A stretch of 64,000 bases of DNA from Actinobacillus equuli (GTDB lineage: Bacteria; Pseudomonadota; Gammaproteobacteria; Enterobacterales; Pasteurellaceae), in the NCBI RefSeq assembly GCF_900636745.1, contig NZ_LR134310.1:744001-808000 (forward strand), written 5' to 3'. Numbering within the stretch: position 1 is the stretch's first letter; the number at the start of each line of letters is the position of its first letter. Below the pieces are notes generated by a model. The model searched no databases. It had not been told where the DNA came from and was given only the letters and a program-made list of their open reading frames with translations. The position numbers were made by a program, and so were the translations under genes. Shown here one piece after another: positions 50,146-57,740 of this stretch.

Positions 50146-51480
50146 TTAGATAATCACATTCGCTAAAGCGATACCGACACAACATGCTGTAATTACACCG
50201 ACTAAACCCGGAGCCATAAAGCTGTGGTTAAAGTAGTATTTACCGATTTTCGTTGTACCCGTTACGTCAAAGTTTACGGTTGCGATATCTGACGGATAGT
50301 TAGGGATAAAGAAGTATGCATAAGTTGCCGGCATTAAACCAACTAATAACGGTGCCGGTAAACCGATCGCAATACCTACCGGTAATAACATTTTCGCAGT
50401 TACCGCTTGGCTGTTTACCACCACAGACACCGCAAATAATGCGAATGCGAATGTCCAAGGTTGCGCTTTAATCATTTCGGTTACACCCGCTTTAAATGAA
50501 GGCATCGCATAACTGAAATAAGTATCACTCATCCACGCAATACCAAAGATTGCAATAGTCGCCACCATACCGGATTTAAACACTACGCCATTCGGCACTT
50601 TTTTCACATCGGTTTTGGTTAACACTAAGATTAAACCACCGAAGGTTAACATCACGATCTGGATAATTTTATCCATACCGGCTGTTTTGCCCGTATCTGC
50701 CATTACCGGTTTAATTGAAGGAACCATTGCAATAATTACAATCGTTGCGATCGCCGCTAAGAATAGATATACCGAGTTTTTCGCACTTGTCGGTAATTGC
50801 TCATCTAATGAAGTTGAGCTAGTTTCTTCAATTTGTTTACGTAATACAGGATCTTGCATACGACGTTGATATTCCGGATCATCTTCAAGCTCTTTACCAC
50901 GGCGTAAGCTATATAAAGACATTGCAAGTACACCAACAAATGTTGCAGACATGGTTACTGCCACGATATTTAAAAGTGTAACACCTTCAAAACCCGGTAA
51001 TTTAGTAATCTCAGTTAAGTAATATGCCACCGCAGCTGAAAGCGGACTACCGGTAATACCTAATTGCGATGCAACTGACGCAGCCGCCATTGGACGCTCA
51101 GGACGAATTTTATTTTTTAACGCAATATCGCCGATAATTGGCATAATTGAATAAACTGAGTGACCGGTACCTAACATTAAGGTCATCACATAAGTAACTA
51201 ATGGCCCAAGAAGAGTAATTCGTTTCGGGTTGCTACGTAAAATACGTTCTGCAATTTGAAGCATAAATTTCAAACCGCCCGCTGCTTCAAGTACAGACGC
51301 ACAAGTTACAACGGCTAAAATTACCAACATTACATCAATCGGTGCTTTTGAAAGCGGCATACCGAGGAAAAATACTTCCACAAATAAACCGATACCTGAA
51401 ACAACCCCCAAGCCGATACCACCGTAACGGCTACCTGCGTAGAGGAATGCTAATAAAAGCAAAAATTCTGCATAAAGCAT
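50146..51480 (-). CDS. dcuB: Anaerobic C4-dicarboxylate transporter of the DcuA/DcuB family
   Basis: Exchanges fumarate, malate or aspartate for succinate during fumarate respiration. The 444-residue membrane protein has about ten or more helices; APIDVMLVILAVVTCASVLEAAGGLKFMLQIAERILRSNPKRIT, GTGHSVYSIMPIIGDIALKNKIRPERPMA and YFFIPNYPSDIATVNFDVTGTTKIGKYYFNHSFMAPGLVGV are Dcu landmarks. DcuB is favoured over DcuA from overall resemblance, but this is not certain. An FNR-like site lies about 70 bases upstream, in keeping with anaerobic induction. Confidence 0.88.
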   Translation of the reverse strand: MLYAEFLLLLAFLYAGSRYGGIGLGVVSGIGLFVEVFFLGMPLSKAPIDVMLVILAVVTCASVLEAAGGLKFMLQIAERILRSNPKRITLLGPLVTYVMTLMLGTGHSVYSIMPIIGDIALKNKIRPERPMAAASVASQLGITGSPLSAAVAYYLTEITKLPGFEGVTLLNIVAVTMSATFVGVLAMSLYSLRRGKELEDDPEYQRRMQDPVLRKQIEETSSTSLDEQLPTSAKNSVYLFLAAIATIVIIAMVPSIKPVMADTGKTAGMDKIIQIVMLTFGGLILVLTKTDVKKVPNGVVFKSGMVATIAIFGIAWMSDTYFSYAMPSFKAGVTEMIKAQPWTFAFALFAVSVVVNSQAVTAKMLLPVGIAIGLPAPLLVGLMPATYAYFFIPNYPSDIATVNFDVTGTTKIGKYYFNHSFMAPGLVGVITACCVGIALANVII

Positions 51481-51837
51481 ATAAACTCCAAAAAATAATA
51501 AATAATCACTGGATACAAGTTTACTTGAGCTGATACCCTGATTCTTTGCATTTGATCAAAACAGCGTAACACTTTCGTGGTATTTTCACTAAATTTTGAA
51601 CAAATATAAATAAACTCATTTAGTACACCAGCTCAAAATTTTCCCGATGTCCCGAGTGCTACGATAACCGATATTGAGTGGAATAAAAACACCAAAAAAT
51701 ATAGTGTTAAATTGATAATTTATTTATTGACTAAAATAAATTATCACCTATTTTCTTTAGGGATTTTTAGCACTAAAATAAAAAAGAGTCTCATACTCAT
51801 TTAATATTATTTTTATAACAATTTAAAAGGATGACAT
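51481..51837. promoter_or_regulatory. Divergent control region dcuB-aphA
   Basis: No gene is visible in these 357 bases. TTGCATTTGATCAA at 51546-51559 resembles an FNR (HlyX) site with one good half (ATCAA) for dcuB. For aphA, TTGACT (51727-51732) and TATTTT (51749-51754) are 16 bases apart, and the first sits in the loop of the 34-base inverted repeat at 51713-51746. Confidence 0.5.
51713..51746. promoter_or_regulatory. Perfect 13-base inverted repeat around the aphA -35 candidate
   Basis: TGATAATTTATTT (51713-51725) and AAATAAATTATCA (51734-51746) are exact reverse complements separated by ATTGACTA. The placement suggests an operator or a strong cruciform. Confidence 0.55.
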
Positions 51838-52551
51838 ATGAAATCTAGCATTAAATCTATCGCCGTTACGGCAATTGCAAGCCTTATCGCTCTTTCTAGC
51901 CACGCATCAGGTGAAAAAGTCCCTTATACCCAAGCCGGTTTTACCGTTCGCCAAGCTGAACAACAAGCGCCGATTCACTGGGTTTCGATTGAACAAATCA
52001 AAGCGAGTTTGAAAGACACGCCGCCAATGAATGTAAGCTTTGACATTGATGATACCGTTGCTGCAACCAGTGGCTGTTTTTACTACGGTCAACAAAAGTA
52101 CTCGCCGAATGATCACAGCTACCTAAAAAACCAAGACTTCTGGGATGAAATTAATGCCGGCTGTGATAAATATTCCATTCCAAAGCTGTCTGCTAAAGCA
52201 TTAATTGAAATGCACCAAGCCCGTGGTGACCAGATATTCTTGATTACCGGTCGTACTGCCGGCAAAGACGATCAAGTGACTCCAATCTTGGCGAAAGCAC
52301 TTGGCATTAAAAATATGCAACCGGTAAATTTCACCGGCGGTCAAAAATCCGAATATAAACAAGGCAAAACGGCTGCGATCATTAAACATAAAGTACAACT
52401 TCACTATGGCGACAGTGATGACGATATTTTAGCGGCAAAAGAAGCCGGCATTCGAGGCATCCGTGTATTACGTGCGGCAAACTCAACTTATGTTCCTCAC
52501 CCGCAAGCCGGCGGCTACGGTGAAGAAGTTTTAATTAACTCAAGCTACTAG
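51838..52551 (+). CDS. aphA: Class B acid phosphatase AphA
   Basis: Periplasmic nonspecific phosphatase/phosphotransferase of the DDDD superfamily. The 237 residues begin with a signal peptide (cut predicted after SSHA, about residue 23). VSFDIDDTVAATSGCF carries the catalytic Asp pair; LITGRTAGK is motif II and HYGDSDDDILAAKEAGIRGIRVLRA is motif III/IV. The ATG follows AAAAGGATGACAT. It frees nucleosides and nicotinamide riboside from phosphates in the periplasm, which could feed NadR, but that link is inference. Confidence 0.96.
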   Translation: MKSSIKSIAVTAIASLIALSSHASGEKVPYTQAGFTVRQAEQQAPIHWVSIEQIKASLKDTPPMNVSFDIDDTVAATSGCFYYGQQKYSPNDHSYLKNQDFWDEINAGCDKYSIPKLSAKALIEMHQARGDQIFLITGRTAGKDDQVTPILAKALGIKNMQPVNFTGGQKSEYKQGKTAAIIKHKVQLHYGDSDDDILAAKEAGIRGIRVLRAANSTYVPHPQAGGYGEEVLINSSY

Positions 52552-52565
52552 TTCTGCGTTACAAT

Positions 52566-52600
52566 AAAAGCTGTTGGTAAAACCAACAGCTTTTATTTTT
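52566..52600 (+). terminator. Terminator after aphA
   Basis: AAAAGCTGTTGG-TAAAA-CCAACAGCTTTT, 12 perfect pairs, followed by ATTTTTT. It ends just before the ribosome-binding site of the next small gene, so that gene is reached by read-through or has its own promoter. Confidence 0.9.
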
Positions 52601-52612
52601 TAGGAGTTATTT

Positions 52613-52786
52613 ATGATTGAAGTCTATCTGCTTGTTATTCCGTTTTGCTTTTTGATTAGCCTCATTTCTTCCTTTGCACGTAAAGGCTTTCTTAAAGCGG
52701 TATTGCATAGTTTGTTGCTGGCAATTAGCTGGCCGATTTCCTTACCTTTACTCGCCTTAAAACGTTTATTCAAACGTTCTCATTAA
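52613..52786 (+). CDS. 57-residue membrane protein resembling GhoT/OrtT toxins
   Basis: A small open frame with AGGAGT seven bases upstream. It encodes two hydrophobic helices (about 4-20 and 29-48) with a basic loop (FARKGFLK) and a basic tail (KRLFKRSH). Length (57) and the SWPISLPLLAL segment match the TWPMSLPVALL end of E. coli GhoT and OrtT as I recall them. Those insert in the inner membrane, lower proton motive force and promote persistence. No GhoS-like antitoxin is seen beside it, so it is closer to the orphan OrtT situation. Assignment rests on size, topology and one motif. Confidence 0.6.
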   Translation: MIEVYLLVIPFCFLISLISSFARKGFLKAVLHSLLLAISWPISLPLLALKRLFKRSH

Positions 52787-52893
52787 AGTATAAGCGGTTA
52801 AATTTCCTCTCTTTTTTGCAAAAGAATCTTGAAAACAGACCGCTTGTTCTCTCCTTAATCTTCATAAATTTTCATTTTCTTTATAAAAACGCC

Positions 52894-52929
52894 TTGCATT
52901 AAAATGCATAGAAATGCAAAATAAAAGCA
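52894..52929. promoter_or_regulatory. Paired ArgR-box-like dyads upstream of arcB
   Basis: TGCATTAAAATGCA (52895-52908) is a perfect dyad and TGCAAAATAAAAGCA (52915-52929) an imperfect one; their centres are about 21 bases apart, the spacing of tandem ARG boxes bound by an ArgR hexamer. The TGCAT half-site is a common variant of TGAAT. Confidence 0.5.
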
Positions 52930-52968
52930 TAATTAAGCAAATTAACTTTTTGTCATTTAATTAACAAC

Positions 52969-52997
52969 TTGATAGCAAACGTTTGCTTTGCTAGAAT
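52969..52997 (+). promoter_or_regulatory. arcB promoter with LacI-family operator in its spacer
   Basis: TTGATA (52969-52974), 17-base spacer, TAGAAT (52992-52997). The palindrome AGCAAACGTTTGCT (52974-52987) fills the spacer and contains GCAAACGTTTGC, the core of the PurR operator and of related LacI-family sites. Transcription would start near 53004. Confidence 0.6.
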
Positions 52998-53070
52998 TGC
53001 GTGCCTACTTCTACAAGAAAGGTTAATGGCGACTCTCAAGTACCAACCCCATAAATTTTTAGGAGTAAAA

Positions 53071-53259
53071 ATGTTAAATCCTACCTTTTTTATACCTTCA
53101 TTAGGTATAACACATAAGATAGCAATCACCTTTGCTATCGCAACGCAATTCTTTTCAAAGCATTCTCGCCTTGCAATTCCACATTTCCTTTATCCACGAT
53201 CCCGAATAAGTTCTTTCACTTATACAAGCGGTCAAATTTTTAAAACTTTTTACTTATAG
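53071..53259 (+). CDS. Possible 62-codon leader peptide of arcBC
   Basis: An open frame with AGGAGT five bases upstream of its ATG, lying wholly inside the predicted arcB leader RNA and ending 19 bases before arcB. It overlaps two hairpins, TATACC/GGTATA (53091-53109) and GATAGCAA/TTGCTATC (53118-53139), and an uptake signal near its end. The product has scattered hydrophobic residues, a [16 protein letters not shown] stretch and no recognised family. It may be a translated leader for attenuation; it could also be a chance frame. Not recognised as SpeFL, the known ornithine-sensing leader. Confidence 0.35.
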   Translation: MLNPTFFIPSLGITHKIAITFAIATQFFSKHSRLAIPHFLYPRSRISSFTYTSGQIFKTFYL

Positions 53260-53278
53260 CAGACACAGGAGCAATATC

Positions 53279-54283
53279 ATGGCATTTAATCTTAAAAATA
53301 GACACTTACTCAGCCTTGTAAATCATACCGAACGTGAAATCAAATTTTTATTAGACTTAGCTCGTGATCTCAAACGTGCGAAATATGCAGGAACAGAACA
53401 ACAACTATTAAAAGGCAAAAATATTGCATTAATCTTTGAAAAAACCTCAACCCGTACCCGCTGCGCATTTGAAGTAGCGGCTTATGACCAAGGCGCACAC
53501 GTGACCTATATCGACCCGACTTCATCACAAATCGGTCATAAAGAGTCAATGAAAGATACTGCTCGCGTGTTGGGCAGAATGTACGATGCGATTCAATACC
53601 GTGGTTTTAAACAATCTGTGGTACAAGAATTAGCCGACTACGCTGGCGTGCCGGTATTCAACGGTTTAACCGATGAATTTCACCCAACCCAAATGTTAGC
53701 CGATGTACTCACTATGATTGAAAACTGTGAAAAACCGTTAAGCCAAATCAGTTATGTTTATATCGGTGACGCACGTAATAATATGGGGAACTCCTTATTA
53801 TTAATCGGTGCAAAATTAGGGATGGATGTGCGTATCTGTGCACCTAAAGCATTGTTACCGGAAGACAGCTTAGTTGAAATGTGCAAAAAATTCGCAGCGG
53901 AAAGCGGTGCAAGAATTACCGTAACCGAAGATATTGATACCGCAGTAAAAGGCGTAGATTTCGTACATACTGACGTTTGGGTATCTATGGGTGAGCCACT
54001 TGAAACTTGGGGTGAACGTATCGAAATGTTAATGCCGTACCAAGTGACACCGGAATTAATGCAACGCACCGGCAATCCGAAAGTAAAATTTATGCACTGC
54101 TTACCGGCATTCCATAACAGTGAAACCAAAGTGGGCAAACAAATCGCCGAAAAATATCCGGCTCTAGCAAACGGTATCGAAGTGACCGAAGACGTATTCG
54201 AATCCCCGGCAAACGTGGCTTTCGAACAAGCGGAAAACCGTATGCACACCATTAAAGCGGTAATGGTCGCGAGCTTAGCGTAA
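53279..54283 (+). CDS. arcB: Ornithine carbamoyltransferase, catabolic type
   Basis: Interconverts citrulline + phosphate and ornithine + carbamoyl phosphate. The 334 residues have [16 protein letters not shown] (carbamoyl-phosphate site), [14 protein letters not shown], and [14 protein letters not shown] (ornithine site). It directly precedes carbamate kinase, so the pair should run catabolically and yield ATP. Arginine deiminase and the arcD antiporter are not adjacent. The ATG follows AGGAGCAATATC. Regulation is suggested by the long leader, ArgR-like boxes and the LacI-type operator. Confidence 0.96.
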   Translation: MAFNLKNRHLLSLVNHTEREIKFLLDLARDLKRAKYAGTEQQLLKGKNIALIFEKTSTRTRCAFEVAAYDQGAHVTYIDPTSSQIGHKESMKDTARVLGRMYDAIQYRGFKQSVVQELADYAGVPVFNGLTDEFHPTQMLADVLTMIENCEKPLSQISYVYIGDARNNMGNSLLLIGAKLGMDVRICAPKALLPEDSLVEMCKKFAAESGARITVTEDIDTAVKGVDFVHTDVWVSMGEPLETWGERIEMLMPYQVTPELMQRTGNPKVKFMHCLPAFHNSETKVGKQIAEKYPALANGIEVTEDVFESPANVAFEQAENRMHTIKAVMVASLA

Positions 54284-54297
54284 TAAAAGGAACGAAT

Positions 54298-55245
54298 ATG
54301 AAAATCGTAGTAGCTTTAGGCGGTAACGCTTTATTAAAACGCGGCGAGCCAATGACCGCCCAAAACCAGTCGGCAAATATCAAAATCGCCGCAGAACAAT
54401 TAGCAAAAATTAAACCGAATAATGAATTAGTGATTTCACACGGTAATGGCCCTCAAGTCGGATTAAGCGCATTACAACACGCGGCTTACCATGCGATTGA
54501 TAACAAAATTGAGCCTTACCCGCTTGATGTATTAGTTTCTCAAACCGTGGGAATGATTGGTTATATGTTGCAACAAGAACTCACCAATCTCGTGCCGGAA
54601 CACCCGACTCAAACCTTAGTAACTCAAGTGATTGTTGACGCTAACGATCCGGCTTTTGCCAAACCTAGCAAACCAATCGGACAGGTTTACTCAAAAGAAG
54701 AAGCGGAAAATTTAGCCGCTGAAAAAGGTTGGACAGTGATGGCAGACGGTCAATATTACCGCCGTGCGGTAGCAAGCCCTAAACCGCAATCCGTCACCGG
54801 TATTGAAGCGGTAAAAGCGCTATTGGCGCAAGATCAAATCGTAATTTGCGGCGGTGGCGGTGGCGTGCCGAGTATTCGTAACGAGCAAGGTAAATTACAA
54901 GGTGTGGAAGCGGTTGTGGATAAAGATCTTGCTACTGCGGTGATTTCACAACAACTTGATGCGGATTTATTTATTATCGCAACTGATGTCAAAGCCGCAT
55001 GCGTAAACTTCAACAAACCGTCTCAATTACAAATTGCGAAAGCAAATCCGGCGGAATTGGAAAAACTGGCGGACGAATTTGCACCGGGGTCAATGGGACC
55101 AAAAGTACAAGCTGTGATTAACTTTGTTAAAGCAACCGGTAAAGACGCTGCAATCGGCTCACTTTCCGATATTCAAGATATTGTAGCCGGTAAAGCGGGA
55201 ACCCGTGTCACCAATAGCATTTCCGGTATTGAGTTTTATAAGTAA
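54298..55245 (+). CDS. arcC: Carbamate kinase
   Basis: Transfers phosphate from carbamoyl phosphate to ADP. The 315 residues match the amino-acid kinase family: [55 protein letters not shown] and [12 protein letters not shown]. Fourteen bases separate it from arcB; the ATG follows AAAGGAACGA. A hairpin terminator of the GTAGGGGC type follows. Confidence 0.97.
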   Translation: MKIVVALGGNALLKRGEPMTAQNQSANIKIAAEQLAKIKPNNELVISHGNGPQVGLSALQHAAYHAIDNKIEPYPLDVLVSQTVGMIGYMLQQELTNLVPEHPTQTLVTQVIVDANDPAFAKPSKPIGQVYSKEEAENLAAEKGWTVMADGQYYRRAVASPKPQSVTGIEAVKALLAQDQIVICGGGGGVPSIRNEQGKLQGVEAVVDKDLATAVISQQLDADLFIIATDVKAACVNFNKPSQLQIAKANPAELEKLADEFAPGSMGPKVQAVINFVKATGKDAAIGSLSDIQDIVAGKAGTRVTNSISGIEFYK

Positions 55246-55286
55246 TCAAAAACAAGCGGTTAGATTTTACTAAAAATCTGCAATAT

Positions 55287-55314
55287 GTAGGGGCGTACCG
55301 AGTACGCCCCTTTT
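55287..55314 (+). terminator. GTAGGGGC-type hairpin with T run after arcC
   Basis: GGGGCGTAC-CGA-GTACGCCCC (55290-55310, 9 perfect pairs) preceded by GTA and followed by TTTT. It serves as a terminator and belongs to a repeat type with a second member at 36516-36536. Confidence 0.75.
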
Positions 55315-55369
55315 AATACAAATTGATTGGTTATAAATGGGAATATTCATACCATCGTTTTCTGTGAAG

Positions 55370-55385
55370 TTCCGTGTATTCCGTG
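55370..55385 (+). repeat. 16-base dispersed repeat TTCCGTGTATTCCGTG
   Basis: Exact reverse complement of 17663-17678 upstream of ychF. The unit is itself a pair of CCGTG direct repeats separated by TATT-type bases. Confidence 0.6.
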
Positions 55386-55441
55386 GTTAAACGGTCACTT
55401 GCAAAAAATCGAACAAATTTAACCGCTTGTTGCATAAACGA

Positions 55442-55473
55442 AAAGCCCCTAAACCATAAGATTTAGGGGCTTT
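55442..55473. terminator. Bidirectional terminator between arcC and the PTS permease gene
   Basis: AAAGCCCCTAAA and TTTAGGGGCTTT form 12 perfect pairs with an 8-base loop. Confidence 0.9.
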
Positions 55474-55495
55474 CTCTATTTATTTTATCGCTAAA

Positions 55496-56917
55496 TTATT
55501 TTTTAGCTTGTGCTTTTTTCACCCATACCGCTGAGATTGAGAACGCAACGATAAATGAAATTGCCATACCTACAGAGTACATTGCAAGGCTGTCCGGTTT
55601 GATTGAAGGCACACCTAAGAAACCTGCCGCACCTAATGCAATCGCTTTCACGTTAAAGAATGCGATAAACGCAGACGCTAAACCTGAACCGATCATCGCA
55701 GCAATGAATGCTTGACGGTAACGTAAGTTCACACCAAACATTGCCGGTTCTGTGATACCTAATAATGCTGAGATACCAGACGGCACGGCTAAACCGCGTA
55801 CTTTCGCATCTTTCATTGCGAACGCCACACCTAAACACGCCGCACCTTGTGCGATGTTAGACATTGCAGCGATTGGGAAGATAAATGTACCGCCGGTATT
55901 CGCCACTTCCGCTAATAATTGCGTTTCTACCGCAATAAAGGTTTGGTGCATACCGGTGATTACGATTGGTGCATAGAATGTACCGAAGATTGCACCGCCG
56001 ATAAAGCCTAAGCTGTCGTATAACCACGTTAAACCTGCTGAAATCGCAGACCCCGCTTCACGGCCAAATGGACCGATTACGGTGAAAGCTAACACACCAG
56101 CGATGAATAAAGACATCATCGGTGTTACAAGGTTATCTAAATAAGAAGGCACAAATTTGCGGAAACCTTTTTCAAGCGTTGCTAACACCCAAGCAGAAAC
56201 GATAGTTGGGATTACCGTACCTTGATAACCCACTTTTTCAATTTCAAAACCAAGTACGTTCCAGTATTTGATGTTACCTTCCATTAAGGTTTTCGCATAG
56301 TTCCAACCGTCTGCTAATGCAGGGTGAACTAATAACATACCGAGTGCCGCACCTAAGAACGGGTTACCACCGAATTTACGCGTTGCAGAGAAACCAAGTA
56401 ATACCGGTAAGAAGACAAACGGTGCATTTGCAATCGTATTAATGAAATCAATTAAATCTGCAAATTCAGGATACTTAGTCGCAACCGAATCGCCTTCCCA
56501 GAAGAAACCAACCGAAGTCAGCATTGAGTGGATACCCATTAGCAAACCGCCTGCCACGATTGCAGGAATAATCGGTACGAAAATATCCGCTAAACCTTTT
56601 ACTAAGCGTTGTAATAACGGTTGGTTTGCCGCACCTGCCGCCGCCACTTCAGACGTACTCATATCGCCGATACCCATTTGTTTTTGCATTTCAGCATGTA
56701 CTTTATTTACTGTGCCTGAACCAAAAATAATTTGGTATTGACCGCTGGTTGAGAATTGACCTTTAACGCCTTCGATATTCTCAATCGCTTCTTTATCTAC
56801 TTTTGACTCGTCTGCCAGCGTTAAACGTAAACGTGTTGCACAGTGTGCAAGCGTTGTGATGTTGCTTTTGCCACCGAGTTTCTCGATCGTTTGCTCCGCA
56901 ATTTTCGGGAAGTTCAT
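55496..56917 (-). CDS. scrA: PTS system EIIBC permease, sucrose type
   Basis: Takes up and phosphorylates a disaccharide. The 473 residues have an EIIB domain (about 1-90) with the phospho-Cys in LAHCATRLRLTL, IEGVKGQF and GSGTVNKV, then the EIIC membrane domain (FVPIIPAIVAGGLLMG, GFSATRKFGGNPFLGAALG, VITGMHQTFIAVE, SGISALLGITEPAMFGVNLRYRQ). It resembles ScrA more than TreB; glucose EIIA (Crr, in this window) usually serves it. No hydrolase or repressor gene is adjacent. Two LacI-type operators lie upstream. EIIA is absent from the protein. Confidence 0.85.
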   Translation of the reverse strand: MNFPKIAEQTIEKLGGKSNITTLAHCATRLRLTLADESKVDKEAIENIEGVKGQFSTSGQYQIIFGSGTVNKVHAEMQKQMGIGDMSTSEVAAAGAANQPLLQRLVKGLADIFVPIIPAIVAGGLLMGIHSMLTSVGFFWEGDSVATKYPEFADLIDFINTIANAPFVFLPVLLGFSATRKFGGNPFLGAALGMLLVHPALADGWNYAKTLMEGNIKYWNVLGFEIEKVGYQGTVIPTIVSAWVLATLEKGFRKFVPSYLDNLVTPMMSLFIAGVLAFTVIGPFGREAGSAISAGLTWLYDSLGFIGGAIFGTFYAPIVITGMHQTFIAVETQLLAEVANTGGTFIFPIAAMSNIAQGAACLGVAFAMKDAKVRGLAVPSGISALLGITEPAMFGVNLRYRQAFIAAMIGSGLASAFIAFFNVKAIALGAAGFLGVPSIKPDSLAMYSVGMAISFIVAFSISAVWVKKAQAKK

Positions 56918-56963
56918 AGTTTGCCACCTATTTTTATATAAAAATTAAACGATTGCATTTTAA

Positions 56964-57009
56964 CTAAAACGGTTTAGCTAACAAAGCAAATTTTGCTAAA
57001 ACGTTTTAG
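56964..57009 (-). promoter_or_regulatory. Two LacI-family operators upstream of the PTS gene
   Basis: CTAAAACGGTTTAG (56964-56977) and CTAAAACGTTTTAG (56996-57009, perfect palindrome) have centres 32 bases apart, three helical turns. AGCAAATTTTGCT between them is another dyad. Confidence 0.7.
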
Positions 57010-57089
57010 TTTTGTCGATTAGATCACAATTTTAGCAAGTTTAGCAACAATTAACGAATGAATTTTGTACAAACAAAGTCAATTTCTCA

Positions 57090-57740
57090 TTAAACTACAT
57101 TCATCAAGTGATCAGAAATAATCCGACCATTTTCAATCGTAATAACTCGATCAAAAAGTGCTCGACTCTCTTCTAATTGGTGCGTCACCATTAATAAAGT
57201 CAGCTCCGCTTGCTGACAAATCTCCGCAACCAGTAGCTGCAATTCTTCACGACGTTTCGGATCAAGCGCTGAAAATGGCTCATCTAATAAAAGAATCGGT
57301 TGTTTACGCAACAACGTTCTGGCAAGCGCCACCCGTTGTTTTTGCCCGCCGGAAAGCTGATCGGCTCTTCGTTTAAGTAAATCGGCAATCCCCATTTGTT
57401 GGGCAATCTGCTGAACTTGTTGTTGCTGTGCATCATTCAGCTTCAAACTAGCAACTAACGCCAATCCGATATTTTGTTCAACAGTTAAGTGCGGAAACAC
57501 ATTATTATCTTGAAACAGCATAGATACTGGGCGTTCCGCCACTTGTGTCGCCGTATGATTGCAAGAATTTAGCCAAATTTGACCGCTTGTCGGCTGCTCA
57601 AAGCCGGCAATCAGATTCAATAAGCTACTTTTACCTGCCCCACTTTCACCGACAATCGCCACTCGTTGCCCCTTAGGCACGTCCAACGCAAAGCGCATTG
57701 GCATTTGTTCATAATCAAAATCTACATCTAAGCGAATCAT
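57090..57740 (-). CDS. thiQ: Thiamine ABC importer ATP-binding protein ThiQ
   Basis: Energises thiamine and thiamine pyrophosphate uptake. The 216 residues have Walker A GESGAGKSS, Q-loop LFQDNNVFPHLTV, signature LSGGQKQRVALAR, Walker B ILLLDEPFSALDP and the switch His in VTHQ. RPVSMLFQDNNVF is characteristic of ThiQ. It overlaps the end of thiP by four bases. An uptake-signal core is embedded in the coding sequence near 57583. Confidence 0.94.
   Translation of the reverse strand: MIRLDVDFDYEQMPMRFALDVPKGQRVAIVGESGAGKSSLLNLIAGFEQPTSGQIWLNSCNHTATQVAERPVSMLFQDNNVFPHLTVEQNIGLALVASLKLNDAQQQQVQQIAQQMGIADLLKRRADQLSGGQKQRVALARTLLRKQPILLLDEPFSALDPKRREELQLLVAEICQQAELTLLMVTHQLEESRALFDRVITIENGRIISDHLMNVV

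Noticed and set aside
49459-51480. Read-through of dcuB into the dcw cluster as one operon
   Set aside because: A strong uptake-signal terminator at 50079-50123 and separate MraZ boxes lie between them.
52969-53070. Extension of the arcB leader frame upstream to 52969
   Set aside because: It would start at or before the predicted transcription start and runs through the promoter; the ATG at 53071 with AGGAGT is the only credible start.
53758-54252. 164-codon frame opposite arcB
   Set aside because: Shadow of a strongly conserved gene; no start signal and no recognisable product.
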